DNA of 64,000 bases, from contig NZ_VOHJ01000002.1 in assembly GCF_007923255.1 (NCBI RefSeq), forward strand, positions 102,071-166,070, read 5' to 3'. The stretch is from Vulcaniibacterium thermophilum (GTDB lineage: Bacteria > Pseudomonadota > Gammaproteobacteria > Xanthomonadales > Xanthomonadaceae). The notes beneath the pieces were generated by a model. That model was not told the origin of the DNA and ran no database searches. It saw only the letters and a list, made by a program, of their open reading frames with translations. Of the stretch, positions 44,254 to 52,516 are shown piece by piece (position 1 is the first letter of the stretch; the number at the start of each line of letters is the position of its first letter). The position numbers and the translations under genes were made by a program.

Positions 44254-45018
44254 ATGAAGACCCACACCATCCTGATCACGGGCGCCGGCAGCGGCATCGG
44301 CGCGGGCATCGCCGGGCAGCTCGCGCGCGACGGCCACCACGTCGTCGTCACCGATCTTTCCGCGCAGGCCGCGGAATCGGTCGCGCGCGCCATCCGCGAG
44401 GCCGGCGGCAGCGCCGAGGCGCACGCGCTCGACGTCACCTCGGACGAAAGCGTCGCCACCGTCCTGCGGGCGCTGTCGCGGCCGCTCGACGTGCTGGTCA
44501 ACAACGCCGGGCTGCAGCACGTGGCGCCGCTGGAGGAGTTCCCGATGGAGAAATGGGAACTGCTGGTGCAGGTGATGCTGATCGGGGTGGCGCGCCTCAC
44601 CCGTGCCGTGCTGCCCGGCATGCGCGAGCGCGGCTTCGGCCGCATCGTCAACATCGGCTCGATCCACTCGCTGGTCGCCAGCCCGTTCAAGAGCGCCTAC
44701 GTGTCGGCCAAGCACGGCCTGCTCGGCTTCTCGAAGGTGATCGCGCTGGAGACGGCCGGCACCGACATCACCGTCAACACCATCTGTCCCACCTACGTGA
44801 AGACGCCGCTGGTCGACCGGCAGATCGCCGACCAGGCGCGCACGCGCGGCATCCCGGAATCGGAAGTCGTCAGCCAGGTGATGCTGAAGCCGATGCCGAA
44901 AGGCGTGTTCATCAGCTTCGAGGAACTGGCCGGCATCACCGCGTTCCTGATTTCGCCGGCGGCGCGCAACATCACCGGACAGACGATCACCGTCGATGGC
45001 GGATGGACGATCCAGTGA
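44254..45018 (+). CDS. hbdH: 3-hydroxybutyrate dehydrogenase
   Basis: 254-residue short-chain dehydrogenase oxidising 3-hydroxybutyrate to acetoacetate with NAD. Motifs: ILITGAGSGIGAGIAGQLA, LVNNAGLQHVAPLEEF, and catalytic Ser, Tyr and Lys in IGSIHSL and AYVSAKHGLLG. The family-specific end is TAFLISPAARNITGQTITVDGGW. The ribosome site is AGGAGG. It acts directly on the product of the divergently encoded oligomer hydrolase. Confidence 0.95.
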   Translation: MKTHTILITGAGSGIGAGIAGQLARDGHHVVVTDLSAQAAESVARAIREAGGSAEAHALDVTSDESVATVLRALSRPLDVLVNNAGLQHVAPLEEFPMEKWELLVQVMLIGVARLTRAVLPGMRERGFGRIVNIGSIHSLVASPFKSAYVSAKHGLLGFSKVIALETAGTDITVNTICPTYVKTPLVDRQIADQARTRGIPESEVVSQVMLKPMPKGVFISFEELAGITAFLISPAARNITGQTITVDGGWTIQ

Positions 45019-45310
45019 GCGGCTTCGGCGTCGAGGTGACGGGTCGGTCGTTCCGGCGGATGCGGACTGCTGTCCGGACGCCAACCCGCCTTCGTACTCG
45101 TCGTCCCCGTGGAAGCGGTAACGACGAAAACGGGTATGGCGGGCGAGCGGTACGCGACGTCACTGGTCACAGCTCGCCATGCGCGCCAACTGCCGCCTCC
45201 GCCGCGCACGGTACCGATCTCCGGCTGCCGCCACGAACGTTCTCCGGACGGCGGCAGGCGGAAGCGGGAACCTGTCGCCGTTGCGGCACGCACGGGTTGA
45301 CGGTGCCGCC
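45019..45310. other. 292-bp region between hbdH and the response regulator
   Basis: No gene or repeat supported. Likely holds the promoter of the response regulator gene. A short segment with lower GC than the rest (ACGACGAAAACGGGTATGG at about 45121) is the only visible departure. Confidence 0.35.
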
Positions 45311-45979
45311 ATGCCCTCGCTGCTGATCGCCGACGACCACCCGCTGTTCCGTGCCGCCCTGCGCGGCGCGGCGGCGGAGGCCGTGTCGGATCTCCTCGTG
45401 CACGAGGCCGATTCGCTGGACGGCGTGCTGGCGGTGCTCGAAGCCGAACCCGACATCGACCTGGTGCTGCTCGATCTGCACATGCCCGGCAATCACGGGC
45501 TGGCGGGACTGGCGGCAGTCCGCGCGCAGTACCCGGGCGTTGCGGTCGTGGTGGTGTCGGCCAACGAAGATCCGCGCGTGGTGCGGCGCGCGCTCGATCA
45601 CGGTGCCGCGGGCTACCTGCCCAAGAGCTCGAGCCTCGAGGACCTGCGCGAGGCCATCCGCGCCGTGCTGGCCTGCGAACAATGGCTGCCGCCCGCCCTG
45701 CGCGCCGCGGTGGCGCGCACCCAGAGCGCCAGCCGCGACGCCGATCTCGCCGCGCGCCTGGCAAGCCTTTCGCCGCAGCAGTTCCGCGTGCTCACGCTGG
45801 TGGCGCAGGGCCTGTTGAACAAACAGATCGCCGACCGCCTCGACGTGCAGGAGCGCACGGTGAAGGCGCATTTGTCGGCGATCTTCGAACGGCTCGGCGT
45901 GCGCAACCGCACGCAGGCGAGCGTGGTGCTGCGCGAACTGGAACTGAGCGATCCCGCCCGCCTGATCGACGAGCCGTAG
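45311..45979 (+). CDS. crbR: CrbR/ErdR-like LuxR-family response regulator
   Basis: 222 residues: receiver domain (LLIADDHPLFRAALR, phosphorylated Asp in LVLLDLHMPGNHG, Thr/Ser position VVVSANED, Lys in GYLPKSS) and LuxR/NarL helix-turn-helix (LSPQQFRVLTLVAQGLLNKQIADRLDVQERTVKAHLSAI is the region). Closest in style to CrbR/ErdR, partner of the SSS-domain kinase CrbS/MxtR that controls acetyl-CoA synthetase in Vibrio and Pseudomonas. The candidate partner kinase is encoded convergently, 550 bp away. The stop codon is in the first bases of the tandem repeat. Confidence 0.85.
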   Translation: MPSLLIADDHPLFRAALRGAAAEAVSDLLVHEADSLDGVLAVLEAEPDIDLVLLDLHMPGNHGLAGLAAVRAQYPGVAVVVVSANEDPRVVRRALDHGAAGYLPKSSSLEDLREAIRAVLACEQWLPPALRAAVARTQSASRDADLAARLASLSPQQFRVLTLVAQGLLNKQIADRLDVQERTVKAHLSAIFERLGVRNRTQASVVLRELELSDPARLIDEP

Positions 45980-46526
45980 GGCGGGTCTCGACCCGCCGCT
46001 CCGATCACGCCAGCTTCGTCGGTTGGGCTGAGCGCAGCGAAGCCCAACGTCGCATGGCACACCGACGTTGTCCCGCGGGAACGTTGGGCTTCGCCTTCGG
46101 CTCAGCCCAACCTACGCATCCGCCCCAGCGACCGTAGGGCGGGTCTCGACCCGCCGCTCCGATCACGCCAGCTTCGTCGGTTGGGCTGAGCGCAGCGAAG
46201 ACCAACGTCGCATGGCCGCGCCAACGTCGCGCCGCGGAGGCGTTGGGCTTCGCCTTCGGCTCAGCCCAACCTACACATTCGCCCCAGCGACCGTAGGGCG
46301 GGTCTCGACCCGCCGCTCCCGATCACGCCAGCTTCGTCGGTTGGGCTGAGCGCAGCGAAGCCCAACGTCGCATGGCACACCGACGTCGTCCCGCGGGAAC
46401 GTTGGGCTTCGCCTTCGGCTCAGCCCAACCTACGCATTCGACCCAGCGGCCGTAGGGCGGGTCTCGACCCGCCGCTTCAGCCTTCGACGTATGCGCCCAC
46501 GGCGGGTCAAGACCCGCCCTACTGCA
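45976..46526. repeat. three and a half tandem copies of a 158-159-bp palindromic unit
   Basis: Unit starts GTAGGGCGGGTCTCGACCCG at 45976, 46134, 46293 and, partial, 46452. Each copy has GTTGGGCTGAGCGCAGCGAAG plus CCCAACGTCGCATGG and then CGTTGGGCTTCGCCTTCGG with CTCAGCCCAACCTAC, so each folds into a long hairpin. The array ends with the inverted copy GGCGGGTCAAGACCCGCCC at about 46502. It lies exactly between the convergent crbR and crbS genes. Confidence 0.95.
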
Positions 46527-49500
46527 TCAGCCGCTCACGCTGGGAACCAACCCACGCCGCTCGGCGGCGAGCAGGCGGTCGAGCGTGGACTTCAGCGCCA
46601 GCGGTTTCAGCGGCTTGGTGAGGAACGTCAGGCCCGCCTCGTGCACCGCGCGCCGCACGCTCGCGCCACCGTCCGCGCTCAGGATCACCGTCGGCGGCAT
46701 CGCGCCTTCGCCCGCCAGGTCGGCCGCCAGCGCAAGGCCGGTGTCGCCATGGTCGAGGTGATAGTCGAACAGCCACAGCGCCGCCGGGCGCTCGCGATGG
46801 GCCGCGATCGCCTGCGCGCGCTCGGCCACGGCGACCGTCTCGCAGCCCCATCCCTGCAACAGGCCGCGCAGGGCCGCCAAGGCCGCCGGATCGTTGTCCA
46901 CGACCAGCACGCGCAGGCCCGCAAGTCCCTGCGCGCGCGGCGCGGCCGGCGCGGCGGCACGTCGTGCGGCGCGCGGCACGCTCACCGCGAACGCGGTGCC
47001 CGCGCCCACGCGGCTGCGCAGCGTCAGCGGCGCGTCGAGCAGATGCGCGATGCGGTCGGCGATGAACAGGCCCAGCCCCAACCCCTGCCCCGCCGCGTCC
47101 TCGCCGCGACGGAACTCCTCGAAGATCGCGCGGCGCTGGTGTTCCTCGATGCCCGGTCCGGTGTCGTGCACCTCGATGCGGATGCGGCCACCGTCCATCC
47201 GCGCACCCAGCAGCACGCTGCCGCGTGCCGTGTAGCGCACCGCGTTGGCGAGGAAGTTCTGCAGCACCCGACGCAGCAACTGCGGATCGCTGTGCACCCA
47301 CGCGCCGGTGCGCACGAAGCGGAAGCGCAAACCGCGCGCGGCGGCGATCGCGGCGAACTCGGACGCCAGCGGCTCCAGCACCTCGGCCAGCGGGAAGTCG
47401 CGCATCTGCGGCGCCAGGCCGCCGGCCTCCAGCCGCGACATGTCCAGAAGCCCGGTCAGCAGCTCGCTGGTGGAGGCGAGCGCGCCCGCGATCTGGCCGG
47501 CCAGCGTGCGCTGCTGCGGCCGTTCGAGCTGGGTGGCGAGCGAATCGGTGAACAACTGCGCGGCATGCAGCGGCTGCATCAGATCGTGGCCGATCGCGGT
47601 CAGGAAGCGGCTCTTGGCGACGTTGGCGCGTTCGGCCTCGCGCTTGGCGACTTCCAGGTCGGCCGTGCGCTCGGCCACGCGCTGCTCCAACGTCTCGTTG
47701 GCCTGGATCAGCGCGGCCTGCGCACGGCGGAACGCGGTGACGTCGGTGAAGGTGGCGACGAAGCCGCCGCCCGGCATCGGGTTGCCGCGGATCTCGATGA
47801 TGCTGCCGTCCGGCAGCACGCGCTCGGACAGGTGCGGTGTGCCCGCGCGCATGAAGGCGAGCCGGCGCTCCAGCGCGCGTTCGATGTCGCCCTCGAACGG
47901 CAGGCGCTCCAGCGCCCAGCGCGCGAGATCGGCGATGGGCCGGCCGACCTGCAGCAGATCGGCGGGGAAGCCGAACAGTTCGGCGTAGCGCCGGTTCCAG
48001 GCGACCAGACGCAACTGCGCGTCGACCACGCTGATGCCCTGGCTCATGTTGTGCAGCGCCGCCTCCAGCACGCGCTGGTTGAAGCGCAGATCGGCGGACG
48101 CCTCGCCGACGATCGCCGCCACCGTTTCCAGATGTCCGGCCTCGCGGCGCGCGGCGTCGAGCAGCACGCGCGCCGACGCCGAGCCCAGCACCGCGGCGAG
48201 CTCGCGCTCGACCCGATCCTCGACCGCCGCCGGCACCGGGCCGGTCGGCACCACGCCGTACATCAACTGCGCGATGCGTTCGCGCGGAAGGAAACGCGCG
48301 GCGGCGTCGCGCAGGGTGGCGGCGTCGAGCCCGCGATACGCCTGCCGTGGCGGTTCGCGCCGCCACACCGCGACCAGCACCGTCGCCAGCGTCCCGAGAA
48401 ACAGACTGGCCCCGACCGCACGCGCGAGCCGGCTCCAGCCGGTCAGCCCGAACAGGCTCTCCGGCGCGAGCCACCCGATGCCCCACGGCCCGGCCGCCAG
48501 CCACGACGGCGCGTTGCCGCGCGCCTCCGCGGTCAACGGCAGCAGCAGCACCCACGCCCACGCGGCGAAACCGACCACGATGCCGGCGATCGCCGCGCGC
48601 GGCGGCGTCTGCGGCCGCCACACCGCGAACGCGAGCGCCGGCGCCAGCGTCGCCAGCGCCGAGAACGACACCGCGCCGACATCGGCGAGCGCCGCGTTGC
48701 CGGCGATCAGCCGGCTGTACGCCCAGGCCAGCAGCATGATCGCGACGATCCCCACCCGGCGCAGGGCCAGCACGCTCGGCTGCAGGTCGGTGCCGTCGTT
48801 GCGCGCCCACGCGCCGCGCAGCAGGCCGGGCGCGAACCAGTGGTTGCCGATCATCAGGCTCAGGCTGAGCGTGCTCACCACCACCATGCCGGTGGCCGCG
48901 CTCAGCCCGCCGAGGAAGGCGAACAGCGCCAGCCCCTCGTGCCCCTGCGACAGCGGCAACGCCAGCACGTACAGATCGGACGGCACCGCATCGCCGAGCA
49001 GCGCGCTGCCGGCCATCGCCAGCGGCAGCACCGGCAGTGCGATCAGCAGCAGATACAGCGGGAACTGCCAGCGTGCGGTGCGCACGTCGTTCTCGTCGCG
49101 GCACTCGACCACGGCGATATGGAACTGATGCGGCAGGATGAACATCGCCAGCGCTCCGAGCACCACCAGCGGCGCGAAGCCGCCGATCGCCGGCTCGGCG
49201 CCCGACGGCGGCGGCACGACCGCGGCCGGTTCGAACGCCGCATCGAGCCCGAACCACACGAACAAGCCGATCGCCAGCATCGCCGCCAGCTTGACGACCG
49301 ACTCCAGCGCCATCGCCAGCACCAGCCCGCGGTTGTGGTCGGCGGCCCGCGCCCGGCGCGTGCCGAACAGCATCGCGAACATCGCCATCGCCAGCGCGAC
49401 GTATAGCGCGCTGTCCTGCCAGGCCGGCGCGGCGCCCGCGTCGCGCGCGGTCAGCATCGCGAAGCTCATCGCCACCGCCTTGAGCTGCAGCGCGATGTAG

Positions 49501-49883
49501 GGAACCAGCCCGAGCGCCGCGACCAGCGTCACCGTCGCCGCCAGCCAGGCGTCCTTGCCCAGGCGCGTGGCGATCAGGTCGGCGAGCGAGGTCGCATTGC
49601 TCTCGCGCGCCAGCCGCACCAGCCGCAGCATGAAGCGCACCGCCAGCGCGTACAGCAGGATCGCGCCGACGAACGTGGGCGGCAGCGGCCAGCCGTAGCG
49701 CGCGGCCTGGGTTACCGTGCCGTAGAACGTCCACGAGGTGCAGTGCACCGCGAGCGACAGCGCATAGACGTGCCGCCAATGGCGCGTCCACAGCGCGGGC
49801 CGGCGTTCGGCGACCATTGCCGCCCCGAACATCAGCGCCAGCCACGCCAGGCCGGCGACGGTGACGACTGCGATGTTCAGCAT
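46527..49883 (-). CDS. crbS: CrbS/MxtR-like hybrid histidine kinase with SSS (SLC5) transporter domain
   Basis: 1118 residues. N-terminal sodium/solute symporter domain with about 13 membrane segments (to about 480), a STAC-like linker, PAS (about 615-725, LRLVAWNRRYAELFG), HisKA with the phospho-His in TAIGHDLMQPLHAAQ (about 765), HATPase (about 860-975, DTGPGIEEH, GLGLGLFIADRI) and a C-terminal receiver (LRVLVVDNDP, LFDYHLDHGD). This is the CrbS/MxtR architecture that pairs with a LuxR-type regulator to control acetate use. Here it lies in a 3HB locus. ATG 49883 is preferred over a GTG 12 bases earlier. Confidence 0.9.
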   Translation of the reverse strand: MLNIAVVTVAGLAWLALMFGAAMVAERRPALWTRHWRHVYALSLAVHCTSWTFYGTVTQAARYGWPLPPTFVGAILLYALAVRFMLRLVRLARESNATSLADLIATRLGKDAWLAATVTLVAALGLVPYIALQLKAVAMSFAMLTARDAGAAPAWQDSALYVALAMAMFAMLFGTRRARAADHNRGLVLAMALESVVKLAAMLAIGLFVWFGLDAAFEPAAVVPPPSGAEPAIGGFAPLVVLGALAMFILPHQFHIAVVECRDENDVRTARWQFPLYLLLIALPVLPLAMAGSALLGDAVPSDLYVLALPLSQGHEGLALFAFLGGLSAATGMVVVSTLSLSLMIGNHWFAPGLLRGAWARNDGTDLQPSVLALRRVGIVAIMLLAWAYSRLIAGNAALADVGAVSFSALATLAPALAFAVWRPQTPPRAAIAGIVVGFAAWAWVLLLPLTAEARGNAPSWLAAGPWGIGWLAPESLFGLTGWSRLARAVGASLFLGTLATVLVAVWRREPPRQAYRGLDAATLRDAAARFLPRERIAQLMYGVVPTGPVPAAVEDRVERELAAVLGSASARVLLDAARREAGHLETVAAIVGEASADLRFNQRVLEAALHNMSQGISVVDAQLRLVAWNRRYAELFGFPADLLQVGRPIADLARWALERLPFEGDIERALERRLAFMRAGTPHLSERVLPDGSIIEIRGNPMPGGGFVATFTDVTAFRRAQAALIQANETLEQRVAERTADLEVAKREAERANVAKSRFLTAIGHDLMQPLHAAQLFTDSLATQLERPQQRTLAGQIAGALASTSELLTGLLDMSRLEAGGLAPQMRDFPLAEVLEPLASEFAAIAAARGLRFRFVRTGAWVHSDPQLLRRVLQNFLANAVRYTARGSVLLGARMDGGRIRIEVHDTGPGIEEHQRRAIFEEFRRGEDAAGQGLGLGLFIADRIAHLLDAPLTLRSRVGAGTAFAVSVPRAARRAAAPAAPRAQGLAGLRVLVVDNDPAALAALRGLLQGWGCETVAVAERAQAIAAHRERPAALWLFDYHLDHGDTGLALAADLAGEGAMPPTVILSADGGASVRRAVHEAGLTFLTKPLKPLALKSTLDRLLAAERRGLVPSVSG

Positions 49884-49992
49884 GCCCGGCTGCACTCAGC
49901 GCCCTGCGTCAGGGCGACGCGGCGAGGATAGCCAAGCGGACAGGGGTGCGGGTGCGCAGTCGCGCGGATCGCCGAACGTGCCGGGCACCTTC

Positions 49993-50076
49993 CGTCGCCC
50001 CGGCGAAAGCCGGGGCCCGATCCGCTCTTGCTGGTGCGCTCGCAACAATGGGCCCCGGCTTTCGCCGGGGCGACGG
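49993..50076. repeat. pair of inverted REP-like elements
   Basis: CCCCGGCGAAAGCCGGGGCC (about 49998) and its inverse GGCCCCGGCTTTCGCCGGGG (about 50051) are separated by about 31 bases. They can form individual hairpins or one long cruciform. The same core occurs near 3840 and 33950. Position: between the TonB receptor and crbS genes, both on the minus strand. Confidence 0.85.
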
Positions 50077-50123
50077 GTTTCGCGAAGGCACGAACAGCGG
50101 CGCGCGGATACGAAAGCGACAAC

Positions 50124-52367
50124 TCAGAAGTCGTACCGCACCGTCACCGCGTACTGCCGCGGCGGCCCGTAGAAACCGGTCAGCACGCCGAGCGCGCTCT
50201 GCAGGTTGTAGCCGGTGGTGCGGTATTCCTTGTCGGTGAGGTTGGTGCCCTGCACCGTCACCGACCACGGCCCGCCGCTGCGCCAGGTCACGCCGGCGTT
50301 GACCAGGCCGTAGGCGTCCTGGGTGATCGGCCGCGCGCCGGTGCGCACGATCTCGGTGGTCGCCACCACGTCGTCCTGGTAGCTGTAGCCCACCCGCGCC
50401 GCGAGGTTGCCGGCGCCGATGTCGGTGCGGTACTCGAGATTGACGGCGCCGGAGAATTTCGGCGCGTTGGTGAACTCCTGCTCGTCGGCGATGTTGACGC
50501 CGGCGTACATGAACTCGTCGTACTCCGCGTCCAGCCACGCGAGGTTGCCGGTCAGCAGCCAGTGCTCGGTGGGCAGCCACTGGTACTCGACCTCGAAGCC
50601 GCGGACCGTGCCGGCGCCGGCATTGGTGAAGTCGCCGAAGAAGGCGTCGTTGGTGCCGTCGCCGTTGCTGTCGTAGGCGGTGAACACCGACAGCTGGATG
50701 TCCTTGTACCTGTTGTGGAAGTAGGCCAGGTTGAGGAACAGCGTGTCGTCGAGGAAGGCCATCTTGCTGCCGACCTCGTAGCTGTCGACCACCTCGTCGT
50801 CGAACGGCTCGGCCGAGCGCGGCACCGCGGTGGCCTGCGCGCGGATGTTGTAGCCGCCTGACTTGAAGCCGCGGGTGGCGAGCGCGTACAGCATGATGCC
50901 GTCGGTCGCCTGCCAGTCGAGCGACACCTTCGGCGACAGGTTCTGGAAGTCGATGCGCTTGTCGAAGTTGGCCGCGATCGGCGTCGGATTGTTCGCCGCG
51001 CAGCGCACCGCGAGCTGGCTGAAGGTGGCATCGCTGTAGCAACGGTTCAGCACCCGCGCGCGCTTCTTCTCGTCCGTGTAGCGGGCGCCGACGTCGAGCG
51101 TGAGGCGCTCGGTGAGATCGAACGTCCAGTCGGCGTAGACGGCGACGCTCTCGGTGTAGACCGTGCCCTGGGTGTCGCCGAAGGACAGGTTGAAGAAGTT
51201 GTTGAGCACCTGGCCGCCAGCCTCGCCGTCGAACGCGTAGACGCCCATCACGCCGCGCGCGCGGCCGCCGGCGTCGTAGTTGGCCTGCAGTTCGTGGCTG
51301 ACCTGCTCGTCGGCGTAGAACGCCTTCACATCGGCGATGATGTTCGGCAGCGTGTCGAAATCGATGTTGGTCTCGGTGTCCGACTCGCGCTTGGCGAGCA
51401 CGTACTTGAACACCCAGTCCTCGCTCGCGCGCCAGTTCACCGTGGCCGAGGCGCCCTTCATCGTGGTGTCGTTGACGTTGGGCATGCCGTTGCGGACGTC
51501 GTAGCGGTCGTCCATCGGCGCCTGGGTCGGGGCGAACCGGTTCGGCGCCAGCATGCGCGCGCCGCGCACGCCGGACTGGTCGTCCATCCAGTCGAACGCG
51601 AACTGGATGTCGACGTCGTCGCCGATCCACGCGCCGAGCTGGCCGCGGAAGGCGAGGATCTCCTTGTCGCTCACGTCCTGCCCGGTGCGCACGTTCTCGC
51701 CGAAGCCGTCGCGGTTGAGGCTGGCGACGGCGACGCGGCCGCGCAGGCTCTCGCTGCCCAGCGGGCCGCCGACCGCCGCCTTGACGTCGAGCTGGTCGTA
51801 GTTGCCCACCGTCACCGAGGCGAAGCCATCGAACGACTGCGGCAGCCCGCGCGCGACGTACTTGATCGCGCCGCCGATGGTGTTCTTGCCGTACAGCGTG
51901 CCCTGCGGTCCGCGCAGCACCTCGATGCGCTCGACGTCGAACACGTCCAGCAGCGCGCCCTGCGGACGCGCGATGTAGACATCGTCCATGTAGATGCCCA
52001 CGCCCGGATCGACGCCCCACAGCGGATCGGACTGGCCGATGCCGCGGATGTAGGCGGTGATCGTGCTGCTGGAGCCGCGCGCGGCGTAGACGGTGAGGTT
52101 CGGCACCTGCGCGTCGAGATCGCCGAGGTCGTCCACCGCCAGCCGGTCCAGCGCCTCCGGCGTGAACGCGGTGACCGCCACCGGCACTTCCTGCAGCGTC
52201 TCCTCGCGCTTGCGCGCGGTCACGGTGACGCCGCCGAGCGTCGTGGCCTCGGCCTGGGGCTGCTGCGTCTGCGCGTCGGCGCTCTGCGCCCAGGCGGGCG
52301 GAGCGAGCAGCGCGCAGGCGATGGCGAGACTGAGATGGGTGCGGCTTGCGGCAATGCGACGCTTCAC
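50124..52367 (-). CDS. TonB-dependent receptor
   Basis: 747 residues from GTG 52367, which has a GAGGGA ribosome site; an earlier frame extends 10 residues without one. Signal peptide ends PPAWAQS. Plug domain: VTARKREETLQEVPVAVTAF, YAARGSSSTITAYIRGIGQ, EVLRGPQGTLYGKNTIGGAI. Barrel ends with PRQYAVTVRYDF. The VTARKREE / YGKNTIGG signature is common in receptors for hydrophobic or terpenoid-like nutrients (CirA/FecA superfamily, 'IroN-like'). Divergent from the GntP-type permease, so uptake of 3HB oligomers or a related carboxylate is plausible but unproven. Confidence 0.93.
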   Translation of the reverse strand: MKRRIAASRTHLSLAIACALLAPPAWAQSADAQTQQPQAEATTLGGVTVTARKREETLQEVPVAVTAFTPEALDRLAVDDLGDLDAQVPNLTVYAARGSSSTITAYIRGIGQSDPLWGVDPGVGIYMDDVYIARPQGALLDVFDVERIEVLRGPQGTLYGKNTIGGAIKYVARGLPQSFDGFASVTVGNYDQLDVKAAVGGPLGSESLRGRVAVASLNRDGFGENVRTGQDVSDKEILAFRGQLGAWIGDDVDIQFAFDWMDDQSGVRGARMLAPNRFAPTQAPMDDRYDVRNGMPNVNDTTMKGASATVNWRASEDWVFKYVLAKRESDTETNIDFDTLPNIIADVKAFYADEQVSHELQANYDAGGRARGVMGVYAFDGEAGGQVLNNFFNLSFGDTQGTVYTESVAVYADWTFDLTERLTLDVGARYTDEKKRARVLNRCYSDATFSQLAVRCAANNPTPIAANFDKRIDFQNLSPKVSLDWQATDGIMLYALATRGFKSGGYNIRAQATAVPRSAEPFDDEVVDSYEVGSKMAFLDDTLFLNLAYFHNRYKDIQLSVFTAYDSNGDGTNDAFFGDFTNAGAGTVRGFEVEYQWLPTEHWLLTGNLAWLDAEYDEFMYAGVNIADEQEFTNAPKFSGAVNLEYRTDIGAGNLAARVGYSYQDDVVATTEIVRTGARPITQDAYGLVNAGVTWRSGGPWSVTVQGTNLTDKEYRTTGYNLQSALGVLTGFYGPPRQYAVTVRYDF

Positions 52368-52516
52368 GGTTGTTCCCTCGCGGCGGACGGGTGGCACTCG
52401 GTGCCGTCGTGCGCACCCTAGGCGAACGGCCGCGTGACCGGACCTGTACCTTCGGACAATGCCGGCTGCGGAAACCGGGTGCGGATACTGCGCGCAACCT
52501 GCCCGAGGACTGCCGA

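Noticed and set aside
45976..46526. CRISPR array or transposon remnant with coding capacity
   Set aside because: Units are head-to-tail with no unique spacers, and the short frames inside contain only the repeat.
46491..49406. 971-codon plus-strand open frame over crbS
   Set aside because: Shadow of the hybrid kinase; His/Arg/Gln-rich without recognisable domains.
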